In this document: positions 1 through 7,844 of the stretch, piece by piece | How the letters are laid out: every line of letters begins with the position of its first letter | Numbering within the stretch: the first letter of the stretch is position 1 | From: Tautonia rosea | GTDB taxonomy: Bacteria; Planctomycetota; Planctomycetia; Isosphaerales; Isosphaeraceae | DNA length: 64,000 bases | Assembly (NCBI RefSeq): GCF_012958305.1 | Contig: NZ_JABBYO010000018.1 | Span: 62,001-126,000, forward strand | Direction of reading: 5' to 3' | Made by a program: the position numbers and the translations under genes | The notes under the pieces: model-generated | The model's input: only the letters and a program-made list of their open reading frames with translations | The model's database searches: none | What the model was told of the DNA's origin: nothing

Positions 1-2973
1 TTGCGATCGCGGGTCCTCGGCTTCTCGAATCTCATAAATCTGATCGGCCGGCAACTCGGTCAGGGTTTGCTGGGCACCGGAAGGCCAATGGATGTCGAGT
101 CGATCGATGGACGCAGCCGACCCGAGCCCGAACCAGAGTCGTGAATCGCTGGAGGAGAGGTAGCTGGTTCCGGTGGTCATCCAGCGGACCTGACGGAGGC
201 CGTTGGCTTCGAGAAGAACGCGGGCACCAACAGGGGTTCGTCCCGACGCCTCGGAGCCGATCAGGCGAAGGCCGACACGGTGGCCGCCTTCGGTCTGATT
301 GAGCAGGATGGCGGCGGGGGTGTCGCGGTGGACAACGACCAGATCGACGCGGCCGTCGTTATTCAGGTCGCCGGCGGCCAGCCCTCGGCCGACGACCCGA
401 CGGTCAAGGTAAGGAAACTGTTCCGACGATGCCAACGCGAATCGACCAGGCTGAACACTGAGGAACAGTTGCGGAGGTTGGGCCATCGGCGCGTTGACCC
501 AGGGCTGATCATCGACGTGGCCGTTGGCGAGGAACAGATCGAGCCGGCCATTGTTGGCCACGTCGAGGGGGACCGCGCCGAAGCCGGTGGTCGCCAAACT
601 GGGCGCGGCCAGACCGGCTGACATGGTGACGTCGAGGAACTGCCCGCCGCCGAGGTTGCGATGCAGGGTGTTGGCCTCGTTGAGGAAGTTGGTGTGAAAG
701 ATGTCGATCAGGCCGTCGCCGTCGAGGTCATCGGCCACGACTCCCATGCTGGCCGTGGCGTGGCCGGAGCCGTCGAAGGCCAGGCCCGAGGCCACGCCCA
801 TTTCCTCGAATTGCAGGTTGCCGAGGTTACGGAAGAGATGGTCTGGAGCGGCGTCGTTGGCCACGTAGAGGTCGAGCCGATCGTCGCCGTCGAGGTCGGC
901 GATGGCCAGGCCGAGGCCGGGCCCCCGGTGCGAGGCGATGCCGGCCGCTTCGGAGACGTCGGAGAAGGTGCCGTCGCCGTTGTTCCGAAACAGCAGGTCG
1001 GCATAGGGGGGGTAGAGGCCGGGAGAGCAATGCAGGAGTCGGCCGTTGGCATCTCGGCAAGAGTCGATCTTCGCCGGGTCGTGTTCGACGTAGGCGACGA
1101 CCATCAGGTCGAGGTCGCCGTCGCCGTCGAGGTCGGCGAATCCGGCGGCCGTGGTCCAGCGGTTGGAGAAGACTCCGGCGGCCTCGGTCACGTCGGAGAA
1201 GGTGCCGTCGCCGTTGTTCCGGTAGAGGAGGGTCCGATCGAGGCCGGTGAGGAAGAGGTCATCGAAGCCGTTGTTGTCGAAATCCGCGACGGTGGCTCCC
1301 ATCCCGTAGCCGATCCCGCCGACTCCGGCGGCCTCGGTCACGTCGGAGAAGGTGCCGTCGCCGTTGTTCCGGTAGAGGCGGTTGGGCCGCGGGGGGGTGT
1401 CGGGGTCGTAGGGTGCGACGCAACTGTTGACGAAGTAGATGTCGAGCCAGCCATCGCGGTCGAAGTCGATCAGGGCGACGCCGCCTCCCATCGTGTCGGC
1501 CAGGTAGATGTCGGGTTTCGGACCGTAGTCGTACTGGTAGGAGATGCCGCTGGAGGCCGCAATGTCCACAAACCGGGGACGAATGTCTTCGGACGAGGCG
1601 GGCAATTCGGCCGTCGAGGGGCGGTCGGTGGAGGCGGGAGGCGAGACCGAGGCAGAGCCCGAGGCCGCCAGGGCAATCGGCCGGGGCCGGGAGAGCGGAA
1701 TGGGCGGGGCGTCGGAAAGCTCGGCGAGCTGAGCGATCGAGGAGCGGGTGGAGGCGCGATCGGGTTCGCGGCGGAGGGCTTCGTCGTACCAGGCGCGGGC
1801 CTCGGCGATCAGACCAGCCTGCCGGCAGAGATCGCCGAGCTGCTCCATTTCCTCGGCGGAGTCGCGGAGGCCGTTGATCCGGCGACGGTCGAACTGACGG
1901 CGGAGGTCGGCCCAGCGGTCGCGGATCTCCTCGGCGCGCTGGGCCAGGTCGGCGGCCTCGGGATCCTCTCCCAGTCGCGCGAGGACCTGGGAGAGCCGGT
2001 GGTGGGCTTCGGCCGACAGGGGGTTGGCGGCCAGCGCCTCGCGATAGTGGTCGGCGGCGGCCTCGGGAGCGTCGGCCTCCTGGAGCCGGCCGAGGAAAAG
2101 CCACCAGCGGGCCGCGTCGGCGGGGGACTCGGGAATCGGGCCGAGGTCGTCGGGAAGGGTGACCGGCAGGCCGAGTTGGGTGCGGCACTCGGCGAGCGAG
2201 AAGCGGCCGAGGGGGTCGTCGACCAGGGCTTCGGCGGCGGCCTCAAGATGCGGGAGGGCTTCGGTCAGCTCTCCTTTCCAGAGCAGGGCGAGGCCGTGGG
2301 CGCGGCGGAGGAAGGGGTCGTTGGGCGATTGGCGGAGGAACTGCTCGATTTCCGGCCCGATGCCCCGGACGTCGATCTCGGCCTTGGTGGCTTCGAGGAC
2401 CAGGTCGATCAGAACGCCCGGCTCGCCGGTGGCTTCGAAAATCTCCCAGAGCGTTTCGCGGGCCTCGGCGGTGCGAAGCTGAAGGCTGAGCAGGTAAATC
2501 AGGCGGCCTCGGGGGGAGACGGCCTTCGGGTCTGACTCGGCAGCCTGGCGAAAGGCGAGTTCGGCGCGGGCGGTGTCGGAGGCGGCCAGGGCCATCTCGC
2601 CGAGGAAGGAGCGGGCCTCGGCGAAGGCCGGGTCGGCCTGGGGGACGGCGGCGAGGGTGCGGGCAGCTTCGCCTTCTCGATTTGAGGAGACGAGGAGCTG
2701 GGCGAGCATCAGGCGGGCCCGGCCGTCGTCGTCTCGGCGGTCGATCCAGTCGCGGAGGAGGCGTTCGACCTGGGGCCATTGCTGGTCCTGGGAGGCCTTG
2801 AGGATCGCGTCCCACGAGGGTTCAGCCTCGGGGCGGGTCGGGGAGCCGAGGGGGCGATTGCCTCGGAATCGGCCGTCGAGGAGGTCTGGCCCCCAGGCTC
2901 GGACTCCGAACCAGGACAGGCCGCCCACAACCAGAAGGAGGGCCGGGCCGGTGATCCACCAATGTCCTCGCAT
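1..2973 (-). CDS. TPR + FG-GAP/VCBS repeat protein with C-terminal ASPIC/UnbV domain (3' end cut by window edge)
   Basis: The frame opens at an ATG at 2973 and is still open at base 1, giving about 991 visible residues. Residues about 5-23 form a membrane anchor or uncleaved signal. Residues about 40-430 are helical TPR-like repeats. From about 470 to 860 there are FG-GAP/VCBS calcium-binding repeats of the form LYRNNGDGTFSDVTEAAG and DLDGDGDLD. From about 890 an ASPIC/UnbV domain follows, including a GARVLLEANG-like stretch. Only a few C-terminal residues should be missing. The family (CRTAC1-like) is abundant in planctomycetes and is thought to be extracytoplasmic; its biochemical role is unknown. 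A paralogue with the same architecture lies at 32322-35303. Two FG-GAP modules share an exact 58-bp DNA repeat (1171-1228 and 1321-1378). Confidence 0.9.
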   Translation of the reverse strand, partial: MRGHWWITGPALLLVVGGLSWFGVRAWGPDLLDGRFRGNRPLGSPTRPEAEPSWDAILKASQDQQWPQVERLLRDWIDRRDDDGRARLMLAQLLVSSNREGEAARTLAAVPQADPAFAEARSFLGEMALAASDTARAELAFRQAAESDPKAVSPRGRLIYLLSLQLRTAEARETLWEIFEATGEPGVLIDLVLEATKAEIDVRGIGPEIEQFLRQSPNDPFLRRAHGLALLWKGELTEALPHLEAAAEALVDDPLGRFSLAECRTQLGLPVTLPDDLGPIPESPADAARWWLFLGRLQEADAPEAAADHYREALAANPLSAEAHHRLSQVLARLGEDPEAADLAQRAEEIRDRWADLRRQFDRRRINGLRDSAEEMEQLGDLCRQAGLIAEARAWYDEALRREPDRASTRSSIAQLAELSDAPPIPLSRPRPIALAASGSASVSPPASTDRPSTAELPASSEDIRPRFVDIAASSGISYQYDYGPKPDIYLADTMGGGVALIDFDRDGWLDIYFVNSCVAPYDPDTPPRPNRLYRNNGDGTFSDVTEAAGVGGIGYGMGATVADFDNNGFDDLFLTGLDRTLLYRNNGDGTFSDVTEAAGVFSNRWTTAAGFADLDGDGDLDLMVVAYVEHDPAKIDSCRDANGRLLHCSPGLYPPYADLLFRNNGDGTFSDVSEAAGIASHRGPGLGLAIADLDGDDRLDLYVANDAAPDHLFRNLGNLQFEEMGVASGLAFDGSGHATASMGVVADDLDGDGLIDIFHTNFLNEANTLHRNLGGGQFLDVTMSAGLAAPSLATTGFGAVPLDVANNGRLDLFLANGHVDDQPWVNAPMAQPPQLFLSVQPGRFALASSEQFPYLDRRVVGRGLAAGDLNNDGRVDLVVVHRDTPAAILLNQTEGGHRVGLRLIGSEASGRTPVGARVLLEANGLRQVRWMTTGTSYLSSSDSRLWFGLGSAASIDRLDIHWPSGAQQTLTELPADQIYEIREAEDPRSQ

Positions 2974-3055
2974 TGCCGTGCTGCTCCGTCGCCGATCCGA
3001 ATGCGCCTGAGGTGATCGGGCAGGGCCTCCCCCTCGACCCGAGCGAGTCACTTTC

Positions 3056-3061
3056 TACAAT
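3056..3061 (+). promoter_or_regulatory. possible -10 element of the SpoIIE-type phosphatase gene
   Basis: TACAAT lies 65 bases upstream of the ATG at 3127, with a weak -35-like TCGACC 16 bases before it. The same TACAAT hexamer recurs before other genes in this window (27946, 44745, 57229). This is based on sequence resemblance only. Confidence 0.3.
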
Positions 3062-3126
3062 AGTCATTTATAGAGTCCAGCCGGCGACCCGGCGGGATCT
3101 CGGAACGCGAGGAGACCGGGCCGATC

Positions 3127-4425
3127 ATGCTCCGCACCCAAGCCTTGTTCGACGTCAATACGGGCACCTGGCAGCAACGGCTCGACCTCGTCGTGACCAT
3201 GATGCGAGAAATGAGCCAGCAGAGCGACCCCGAGGCAATGGTTCGCTCGTACGGGCAGTGGATGAATCAGGTCCTGCCGACCGATGCCCGGATCAGCCTG
3301 AGCCGTCGGGGCCTCGAGTTTCCGAAGTTCCGCATCACCCGCTATTCCGGCTGGACCGACGCGATTAATCCTTGGCAACAACGCGACCGGTTGCCCGAGC
3401 TGCGCGGCGGACTGTTTGCGGAGTTGATCTACGGCGAACAACCCAAAATCATCAATGATTTGCAGGTCGATGCGGACGACCCGGCGGCGCCTTACGTTGA
3501 GGGGATGCGGTCGCTGATGGCGCTGCCGAACTTCGATCAGGGGGAGGGGCTGAACTGGGTGATCGCCCTGCGAGCCGAGCCCGATTCCTTCGATTTGGAG
3601 AGCCTGCCCGAGCGAGTCTGGATGAGCAACCTGTTTGGTCGGGCGACGGCGAACCTGGTGCTCAAGCAAGAACTGGAGCGGGCCTACAAGGTCGTCGATC
3701 GCGAGCTGAAGCGGGTGGCCGAGATTCAGCGGTCGCTGTTGCCGAAGGTCTTGCCGACGATCCCGAACATGAGCGTGGCGGCGCACTACCAGACCTCGCA
3801 ATGGGCCGGCGGCGACTATTACGACTTCTTTGAGCTGCCCGGCGGCAAGTGGGGCTTGTTGGTGGCCGACGTGAGCGGGCACGGGACTCCGGCGGCGGTG
3901 ATGATGGCCATTACCCACGCCGTCGCGCACGGACACCCGGGGAATCCCGAGCCGCCGTCGCTCTTGCTCGAACATGTCAACGAGCGACTCTGTCAGCTTT
4001 ACACGGCCGATGGATCGGCGTTCGTGACCGCTTTTTACGGCATCTTCGACCCCGAACGCCGCTCGTTAACGTATGTCAACGCCGGCCATAATCCGCCGCG
4101 CATCAAGCGCTGCGCGGATGGGTCGATTGGTGGCCTGGATACCGTCGGGGGGCTTCCGCTCGGGATTTTTCCGGGCGTCAAATATGAGCAAGCCGAGGCG
4201 CAGCTCGTGCCGGGTGATCAACTGGTGCTGTACACCGATGGGATCACCGACGCGACGAACCCGGACGGGCAAGCGTTTGGCCTCGACCGGCTCGACTCGG
4301 CGCTGGTCACCTGCCGACAGGATGCCGATGCCCTGATCGCCTCGGTCCTCCGCGCTCTCGATCGCTTCACCGGAGGGCATCCGGCCTTCGACGATCAGAC
4401 GATGTTGGTGGCCAAGGTGCTTTGA
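3127..4425 (+). CDS. PP2C/SpoIIE-family serine phosphatase with N-terminal sensor (GAF-like) region
   Basis: 432 residues. The C-terminal half (about 205-430) is a SpoIIE/RsbU-type PPM phosphatase. Its metal-binding motifs are visible: the GGDYYDF strand, VADVSGHGTPAAV near residue 245, LYTDGITDA near 367 and a terminal DDQTMLV. These enzymes dephosphorylate anti-sigma-factor antagonists in partner-switching pathways. Residues 1-200 resemble a divergent GAF sensor domain and have no membrane segments, so the protein should be cytoplasmic. A linker helix around 185-205 (an ELERAYKVVDRELKRVAEIQ-type stretch) is typical of RsbU-like proteins. GAGGAG lies about 12 bases before the ATG. No anti-sigma or antagonist gene is adjacent, so the target is unknown. 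Confidence 0.88.
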   Translation: MLRTQALFDVNTGTWQQRLDLVVTMMREMSQQSDPEAMVRSYGQWMNQVLPTDARISLSRRGLEFPKFRITRYSGWTDAINPWQQRDRLPELRGGLFAELIYGEQPKIINDLQVDADDPAAPYVEGMRSLMALPNFDQGEGLNWVIALRAEPDSFDLESLPERVWMSNLFGRATANLVLKQELERAYKVVDRELKRVAEIQRSLLPKVLPTIPNMSVAAHYQTSQWAGGDYYDFFELPGGKWGLLVADVSGHGTPAAVMMAITHAVAHGHPGNPEPPSLLLEHVNERLCQLYTADGSAFVTAFYGIFDPERRSLTYVNAGHNPPRIKRCADGSIGGLDTVGGLPLGIFPGVKYEQAEAQLVPGDQLVLYTDGITDATNPDGQAFGLDRLDSALVTCRQDADALIASVLRALDRFTGGHPAFDDQTMLVAKVL

Positions 4426-4449
4426 GGCAGAGGGCGGGGGCGAGGTCAG

Positions 4450-4980
4450 TCAGGAGTCGAGTTCGTCGTCGTGCTCGAAGACGTCGTGCCAGGAGAGGGA
4501 GGAGATGGCGGGAGGGCGCCCCATCTCGGCTTCAGCCTCGTCCTTGGCGGCCTCGACATATCGAGAACAGGCGTCTTCGATGACCGCTCGATTGAGGCTC
4601 GGTATTTCTTCCTGAATGTCCGTAATTGCTCGACGAGCGCTGCGGATGGTGGCGACCCAGCTCCGGGAGCATCGCTCGGGCTGGGTTTGCCATGTGATGA
4701 TGTGGGCCATCAAGCGGATGAGCTGGCTGCGTAGCGCACGCTATTCGGAGCGAGACAAGGCGTCGATCAACTCCTGAATGCCAGCCCCGGCCATGGCGAG
4801 ATCACCACGTTCGATCGCGTGTTGAACGGCAACGGCGGTCAGATAGTGGGAGGATGCCGCGAGGTCGCACCAGTCTAATGGTGGGCTCGCTACTCGAGGC
4901 CATCCGTCCCCATCCTCCCTGGATCGGGGCAATCGCTCAGAGTCGAATCGGAGCAGATCCAATCCCAAATCGACGGTCAC
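4450..4980 (-). pseudogene. DUF29-family gene interrupted by an in-frame TAG
   Basis: Two same-frame open stretches, GTG 4980 to TAG 4741-4743 (79 residues) and the bases after it down to 4450, together read as one DUF29 protein. The sequence immediately after the TAG is RALRSQLIRLMAHI, followed by TWQTQPERCSRSW. This is the DUF29 core and normally continues from a SRSE-type segment, which is exactly where the stop falls. The downstream piece alone has no good start: TTG and ATG candidates near 4711-4713 sit inside the conserved helix. The upstream GTG lies directly after the rpsU stop. The likeliest reading is a recent nonsense mutation; a sequencing error or readthrough would give the intact protein. 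The function of DUF29 is unknown. Confidence 0.7.
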
Positions 4981-4982
4981 AC

Positions 4983-5171
4983 TCAGACGCGGGAAGCCTG
5001 ACGGGCCTTGCGGAGGCGCTTGAGCTGCTCGCGGCGACGGCGCTCGCTGGGCTTTTCGTAGTAAGCCTTACGTCGCATTTCTTTTCGAAGGCCGCTGCGC
5101 TCGCAGAGCTTCCGGAAGCGGCGGACCGCATCCTGGATCGATTCGCCGGCACGGACCCGTAACTTCACCAC
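4983..5171 (-). CDS. rpsU: 30S ribosomal protein bS21
   Basis: 62 residues from tandem GTG codons ([19 protein letters not shown]), with the conserved [17 protein letters not shown] core and a basic C-terminus. bS21 binds the 3' major domain of 16S rRNA and helps early mRNA pairing. The frame is open upstream to 5279, but GGAGGT at 5179-5184 sits 7 bases before the first GTG, and family members begin with (M)VKLRV, so the shorter form was chosen. The interrupted DUF29 gene starts directly after the stop codon and may be co-transcribed. Confidence 0.93.
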   Translation of the reverse strand: MVKLRVRAGESIQDAVRRFRKLCERSGLRKEMRRKAYYEKPSERRRREQLKRLRKARQASRV

Positions 5172-5323
5172 GGTCGAGACCTCCGCATCGTGGGTTCCCG
5201 GAACGGTTTCGGGCGATTGGTCCGGATCGACGACATCGCCGATCGCGGTCAGCCCCGCTCGCCCGATGGGCGGGGACAAAGGCCAGTGCCTCTCTTGGTT
5301 CGCGAGGCAACCGGCAAATGATC

Positions 5324-5353
5324 AGTGTACCACGTCAGCCCGGATCGTGCCAA
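5324..5353 (-). promoter_or_regulatory. probable rpsU promoter
   Basis: Read on the minus strand: TTGGCA (5348-5353), an 18-base spacer, then TACACT (5324-5329). This is a good match to a housekeeping -35/-10 pair, about 150 bases before the rpsU GTG. Confidence 0.5.
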
Positions 5354-5418
5354 GAGGGGCACGGACAATTCGATCCGGGCGAGGGAGGGGGAGCATGATC
5401 GCCTGGCAACGCAACGAG

Positions 5419-5477
5419 AAAAAAAACAGCCAGGCCGGGCCGAGTCCCCGGAGGGATGAAGGCACCGGCCCGGCTGG
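5419..5477 (-). terminator. rho-independent terminator of the aldo/keto reductase gene
   Basis: On the minus strand, a GC-rich stem (CAGCCGGGCC pairing with GGCCC and GGCTG across a small bulge) is followed immediately by eight T residues (complement of A 5419-5426). It lies about 60 bases past the reductase stop. Confidence 0.65.
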
Positions 5478-5535
5478 GCGTTACGGAACAGAGCCGCGAG
5501 TGGCGAACCGCGCGGCTTGTGAATCGAAGGCAGGC

Positions 5536-6789
5536 TCAGGCGAGCAGGTCGTCGACCCGGGGCAGGAGCTTCGAGAAGTTCAGGCCGTTCGGGCAGGCGC
5601 GGCGGGCTGCCTCAAGGTCGGCCCCTTGCCAGGAGCGCTGGGCGTCGGAAAGCTCGGCGTAGAGGCGTCGGGCTTCGGACTTGTAGCCGTGGTGCTCAAG
5701 ATAGGTGAGGTAGCGGGTCAGATCGCCGAGCGGGGCCTGGGTGCCGGCGGCTCGGCTGCAACGGCCGTCGCAGTCGGCACAGAGGGTCATGCCGTGGCCT
5801 CGGCAGGCGTCGCGAAGCTGGTGAATGTCCGAGAGCTTCAAGGGGCCGGTCGTGCCGAAGTCGAGCGCGGCGGCGACGTTCTCGCGGATCTGGTCGGTGT
5901 TACGCATCGAGACGCAGGTGGTGGTGATGCGTTCGTCGGACCAGATGGCCTGGAGCAACCCCTGGTAGGGGCTAAACCCTTTTTCCTTGAGCATCGGGAC
6001 GCGCTTCTGGGCTTCGGCCAGCGGGTCTTCGTCGGCCTTGTACGCGCCGAAGTTGCCGGCGACCTGCTTCATGGAGATCAGGCCGATCCCCTTTTGATAG
6101 CAGGCATCGAGCGCCTTGTTGAGGGGATCGTCCTTGTCGAGCCAGGGGGTGAACTGGAGCATGATGGCGTCGACAAAGCCGCCCTCGGCGGCGTTCATGA
6201 TCTGCTGGGCTCGGGTCGCGTCGTGGGTCGAGAAGCCGACGTACTTGACCTTGCCGGACTTGCGAAGCGCCTCGGCGGCCTTTTTAAATGCCTCGCTCTT
6301 GGGCCAATCGACCTTGTTCGAGCCCAGGCCGTGGACGAAGTAGAGGTCGATATAGTCGGTCTTCAGGTCGGCCAAACGTTGATCGACCGTGCGGAGCAGG
6401 TCGTTCGGGTCGTTCACGCCGTCCTTGGTCACGAGGAAGATATTCTTGCGGACCTCGGGCATCTGCTGAAGCCATCGGCCGATTCCGGGCTCCGAACCGT
6501 ACGACTTGGCAGTATCGACCACCCGGATGCCGCTGGAATAGGCCAGGCGGAGCAGGCGATCGAGGCCAGGAGAGCGCCAGGTGCCCGCGTTGAGGATCGT
6601 CAGCTCCTCGCCGGTCTTGCCGAGCTTCCGCTTCGGCAGTTCATCGGCGGCGCGAGGGGTCGGAGCGGCAGCGACGGCGTTGGCCGAGGCCGATCCGGCC
6701 ACGGCGAGTGCCGCAGCGGAAACCGCGCCGGTCTGCAGGAAGGAGCGACGGTCGAGCGGGTGAGGGCGATGCGGTTCGGATGCCGACAT
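5536..6789 (-). CDS. Tat-exported aldo/keto reductase with C-terminal cysteine cluster
   Basis: 417 residues. A twin-arginine signal (RRSFLQTG near residues 14-21, then an Ala-rich hydrophobic stretch) implies folded export to the periplasm or paryphoplasm. The AKR barrel follows from about 52, with the catalytic tetrad visible as Asp in VVDTA, Tyr in KSYG, Lys in LVTKDG and His in YFVHG. After the barrel comes CADCDGRC and a later single Cys before PNG. This recalls the ferredoxin-type tail of a subset of AKRs, though spacing is not the canonical CxxCxxCxxxCP, so cluster binding is uncertain. AAGGAG lies 10 bases before the ATG. The gene is monocistronic with a strong terminator. The substrate is unknown. 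Confidence 0.88.
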   Translation of the reverse strand: MSASEPHRPHPLDRRSFLQTGAVSAAALAVAGSASANAVAAAPTPRAADELPKRKLGKTGEELTILNAGTWRSPGLDRLLRLAYSSGIRVVDTAKSYGSEPGIGRWLQQMPEVRKNIFLVTKDGVNDPNDLLRTVDQRLADLKTDYIDLYFVHGLGSNKVDWPKSEAFKKAAEALRKSGKVKYVGFSTHDATRAQQIMNAAEGGFVDAIMLQFTPWLDKDDPLNKALDACYQKGIGLISMKQVAGNFGAYKADEDPLAEAQKRVPMLKEKGFSPYQGLLQAIWSDERITTTCVSMRNTDQIRENVAAALDFGTTGPLKLSDIHQLRDACRGHGMTLCADCDGRCSRAAGTQAPLGDLTRYLTYLEHHGYKSEARRLYAELSDAQRSWQGADLEAARRACPNGLNFSKLLPRVDDLLA

Positions 6790-7028
6790 GGCGGGGGGAC
6801 TCCTTGGGAAGTGAGCTCAGAAGGCGGATCGGGTCCGGAAGTGTCGTTTCGCGGTGTGTGTGTTTAAACTCCGTTTGAAACTACGTCCGTCCGGTCCGGG
6901 TGTCGAGCAAAATCTCGTGAAAGGAGAACCGATCCCGTCGGTGGGTCAGCCGGAATGATGTCATGAGTCAGGGGATCGACAGGGACGGTGCGGCGATCGC
7001 AAGACGATCCATCCGCCAGCCGCCCCCA

Positions 7029-7060
7029 GCCCGCGCGAAGCATTTCCGTTATGCGCGGGC
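7029..7060 (-). terminator. hairpin downstream of csrA
   Basis: A perfect 8-bp GCCCGCGC/GCGCGGGC stem with a 16-base loop starts about 20 bases after the csrA stop. There is no T tract, so it may be a 3'-end stabiliser rather than an intrinsic terminator. Confidence 0.35.
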
Positions 7061-7080
7061 GGGGCAAAGAGCGGCCGGAA

Positions 7081-7290
7081 TCAGGCGTCGGTTGCGGCGC
7101 CGGCACCGATGGGAACGTCGATCTCGCGGTACTGGCGGTGTCCGCTGAGCAACTCTTCGCGGTAGACCGAGACGTCGCCGGGGGCTTCGATGCCGAGGCG
7201 AACCTGATTGCGGTCGATCTTGACCACGGTGACCACGATTCCGCCGTCGATGACGATCTTTTCGTTCAGCTTGCGGCTCAGGACCAGCAT
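7081..7290 (-). CDS. csrA: carbon storage regulator, translational regulator
   Basis: 69 residues beginning MLVLSRKLNEKIVI, with the RLGIEAP strand and VYREEL segment of CsrA. CsrA dimers bind ANGGA motifs in mRNA leaders and repress or stabilise them. The ATG at 7290 is preceded by GGAGG with 6-base spacing. The same stretch reads ACGGAGGA, so the Shine-Dalgarno itself contains an ANGGA site, which suggests autoregulation (inference). The frame is open for about 150 codons upstream, but that part has no family resemblance. The Ala/Gly-rich tail after residue 60 is a little longer than in the shortest homologues. Confidence 0.95.
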   Translation of the reverse strand: MLVLSRKLNEKIVIDGGIVVTVVKIDRNQVRLGIEAPGDVSVYREELLSGHRQYREIDVPIGAGAATDA

Positions 7291-7844
7291 GGGAATCCTC
7301 CGTGTCGTGCGTTGCGTGAGCCGTCGGGTGAAACACCGAGGCTTCTGCCTTGAAGGGCGACGCGGGGGTCGATTCCATCGTTCGACTCTCGCCGCGTCGC
7401 ACGTTAGAAAGTCTAACGCAGCGGCTATGCCAGAGCCGACACAAAGAATGATGCGTTTTGCCGCAAGTTCTTTTCTTGGAAGCGACTTAAATTTTTTCTC
7501 AAGTTTTCGGGAAGTGGCCCGATCGGGGTGCTTTTGTACAGATTTCTTTCCCAAGTGTTCCCAAACGTTCCCTTCAATGCTCAAAATTCCCTCCCTTGGC
7601 CCACAAGATGAGAAGCGGCGAGCACACCTGAGGAGAAACGGGAAGTTTCGGGAGGTCTGAGGGGCGGTCGAGAGGAGACCAGTGGGGTCAAAATGGGGGC
7701 AGTGAGGACTTGAACTGGTCGAAACCGGGGCAAGGTGGGCGCGAGGCGCCATTCCTCCGGGCGGGCGGATCGGTCACAATGGCGCTCTCGAACGGCTCTG
7801 GAGGCCGGGGCTGGTGCGTTGAGCAGGCCTTTTTCTGGGATCGG
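7291..7844. other. gap between csrA and the flippase-like gene, including csrA leader
   Basis: About 550 bases without a convincing gene. It contains a perfect palindrome (7402-7418) and an unusually AT-rich stretch (about 7440-7610) compared with the surrounding DNA, as expected for promoters of the divergent csrA and flippase operon. In-frame codons upstream of position 7845 (possible starts at 7710 and 7779) could extend the plus-strand gene. Confidence 0.5.
7402..7418. promoter_or_regulatory. perfect 7-3-7 palindrome upstream of csrA
   Basis: CGTTAGA, a 3-base centre, then TCTAACG, about 110 bases upstream of the csrA ATG and between divergent genes. It could be an operator or a small RNA stem; no regulator is identified. 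Confidence 0.35.

Larger units (their letters stand above)
5172..5535. other. intergenic region upstream of rpsU and downstream of the aldo/keto reductase gene
   Basis: This 364-base gap holds the likely rpsU promoter (5324-5353, minus strand) and the terminator of the reductase gene (5419-5477, minus strand). The rpsU frame stays open through its first part, but nothing there resembles bS21. No other gene was seen. Confidence 0.6.

Noticed and set aside
661-2535. Long plus-strand frame opposite the first FG-GAP gene
   Set aside because: High-GC shadow of a strongly coding minus strand, with Val/Gly-rich repetitive translation and no plausible start context.
7291-7752. Frame open for about 150 codons upstream of csrA
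   Set aside because: It has no CsrA-like or other recognisable sequence and includes the leader palindrome; the ATG at 7290 has an ideal Shine-Dalgarno.
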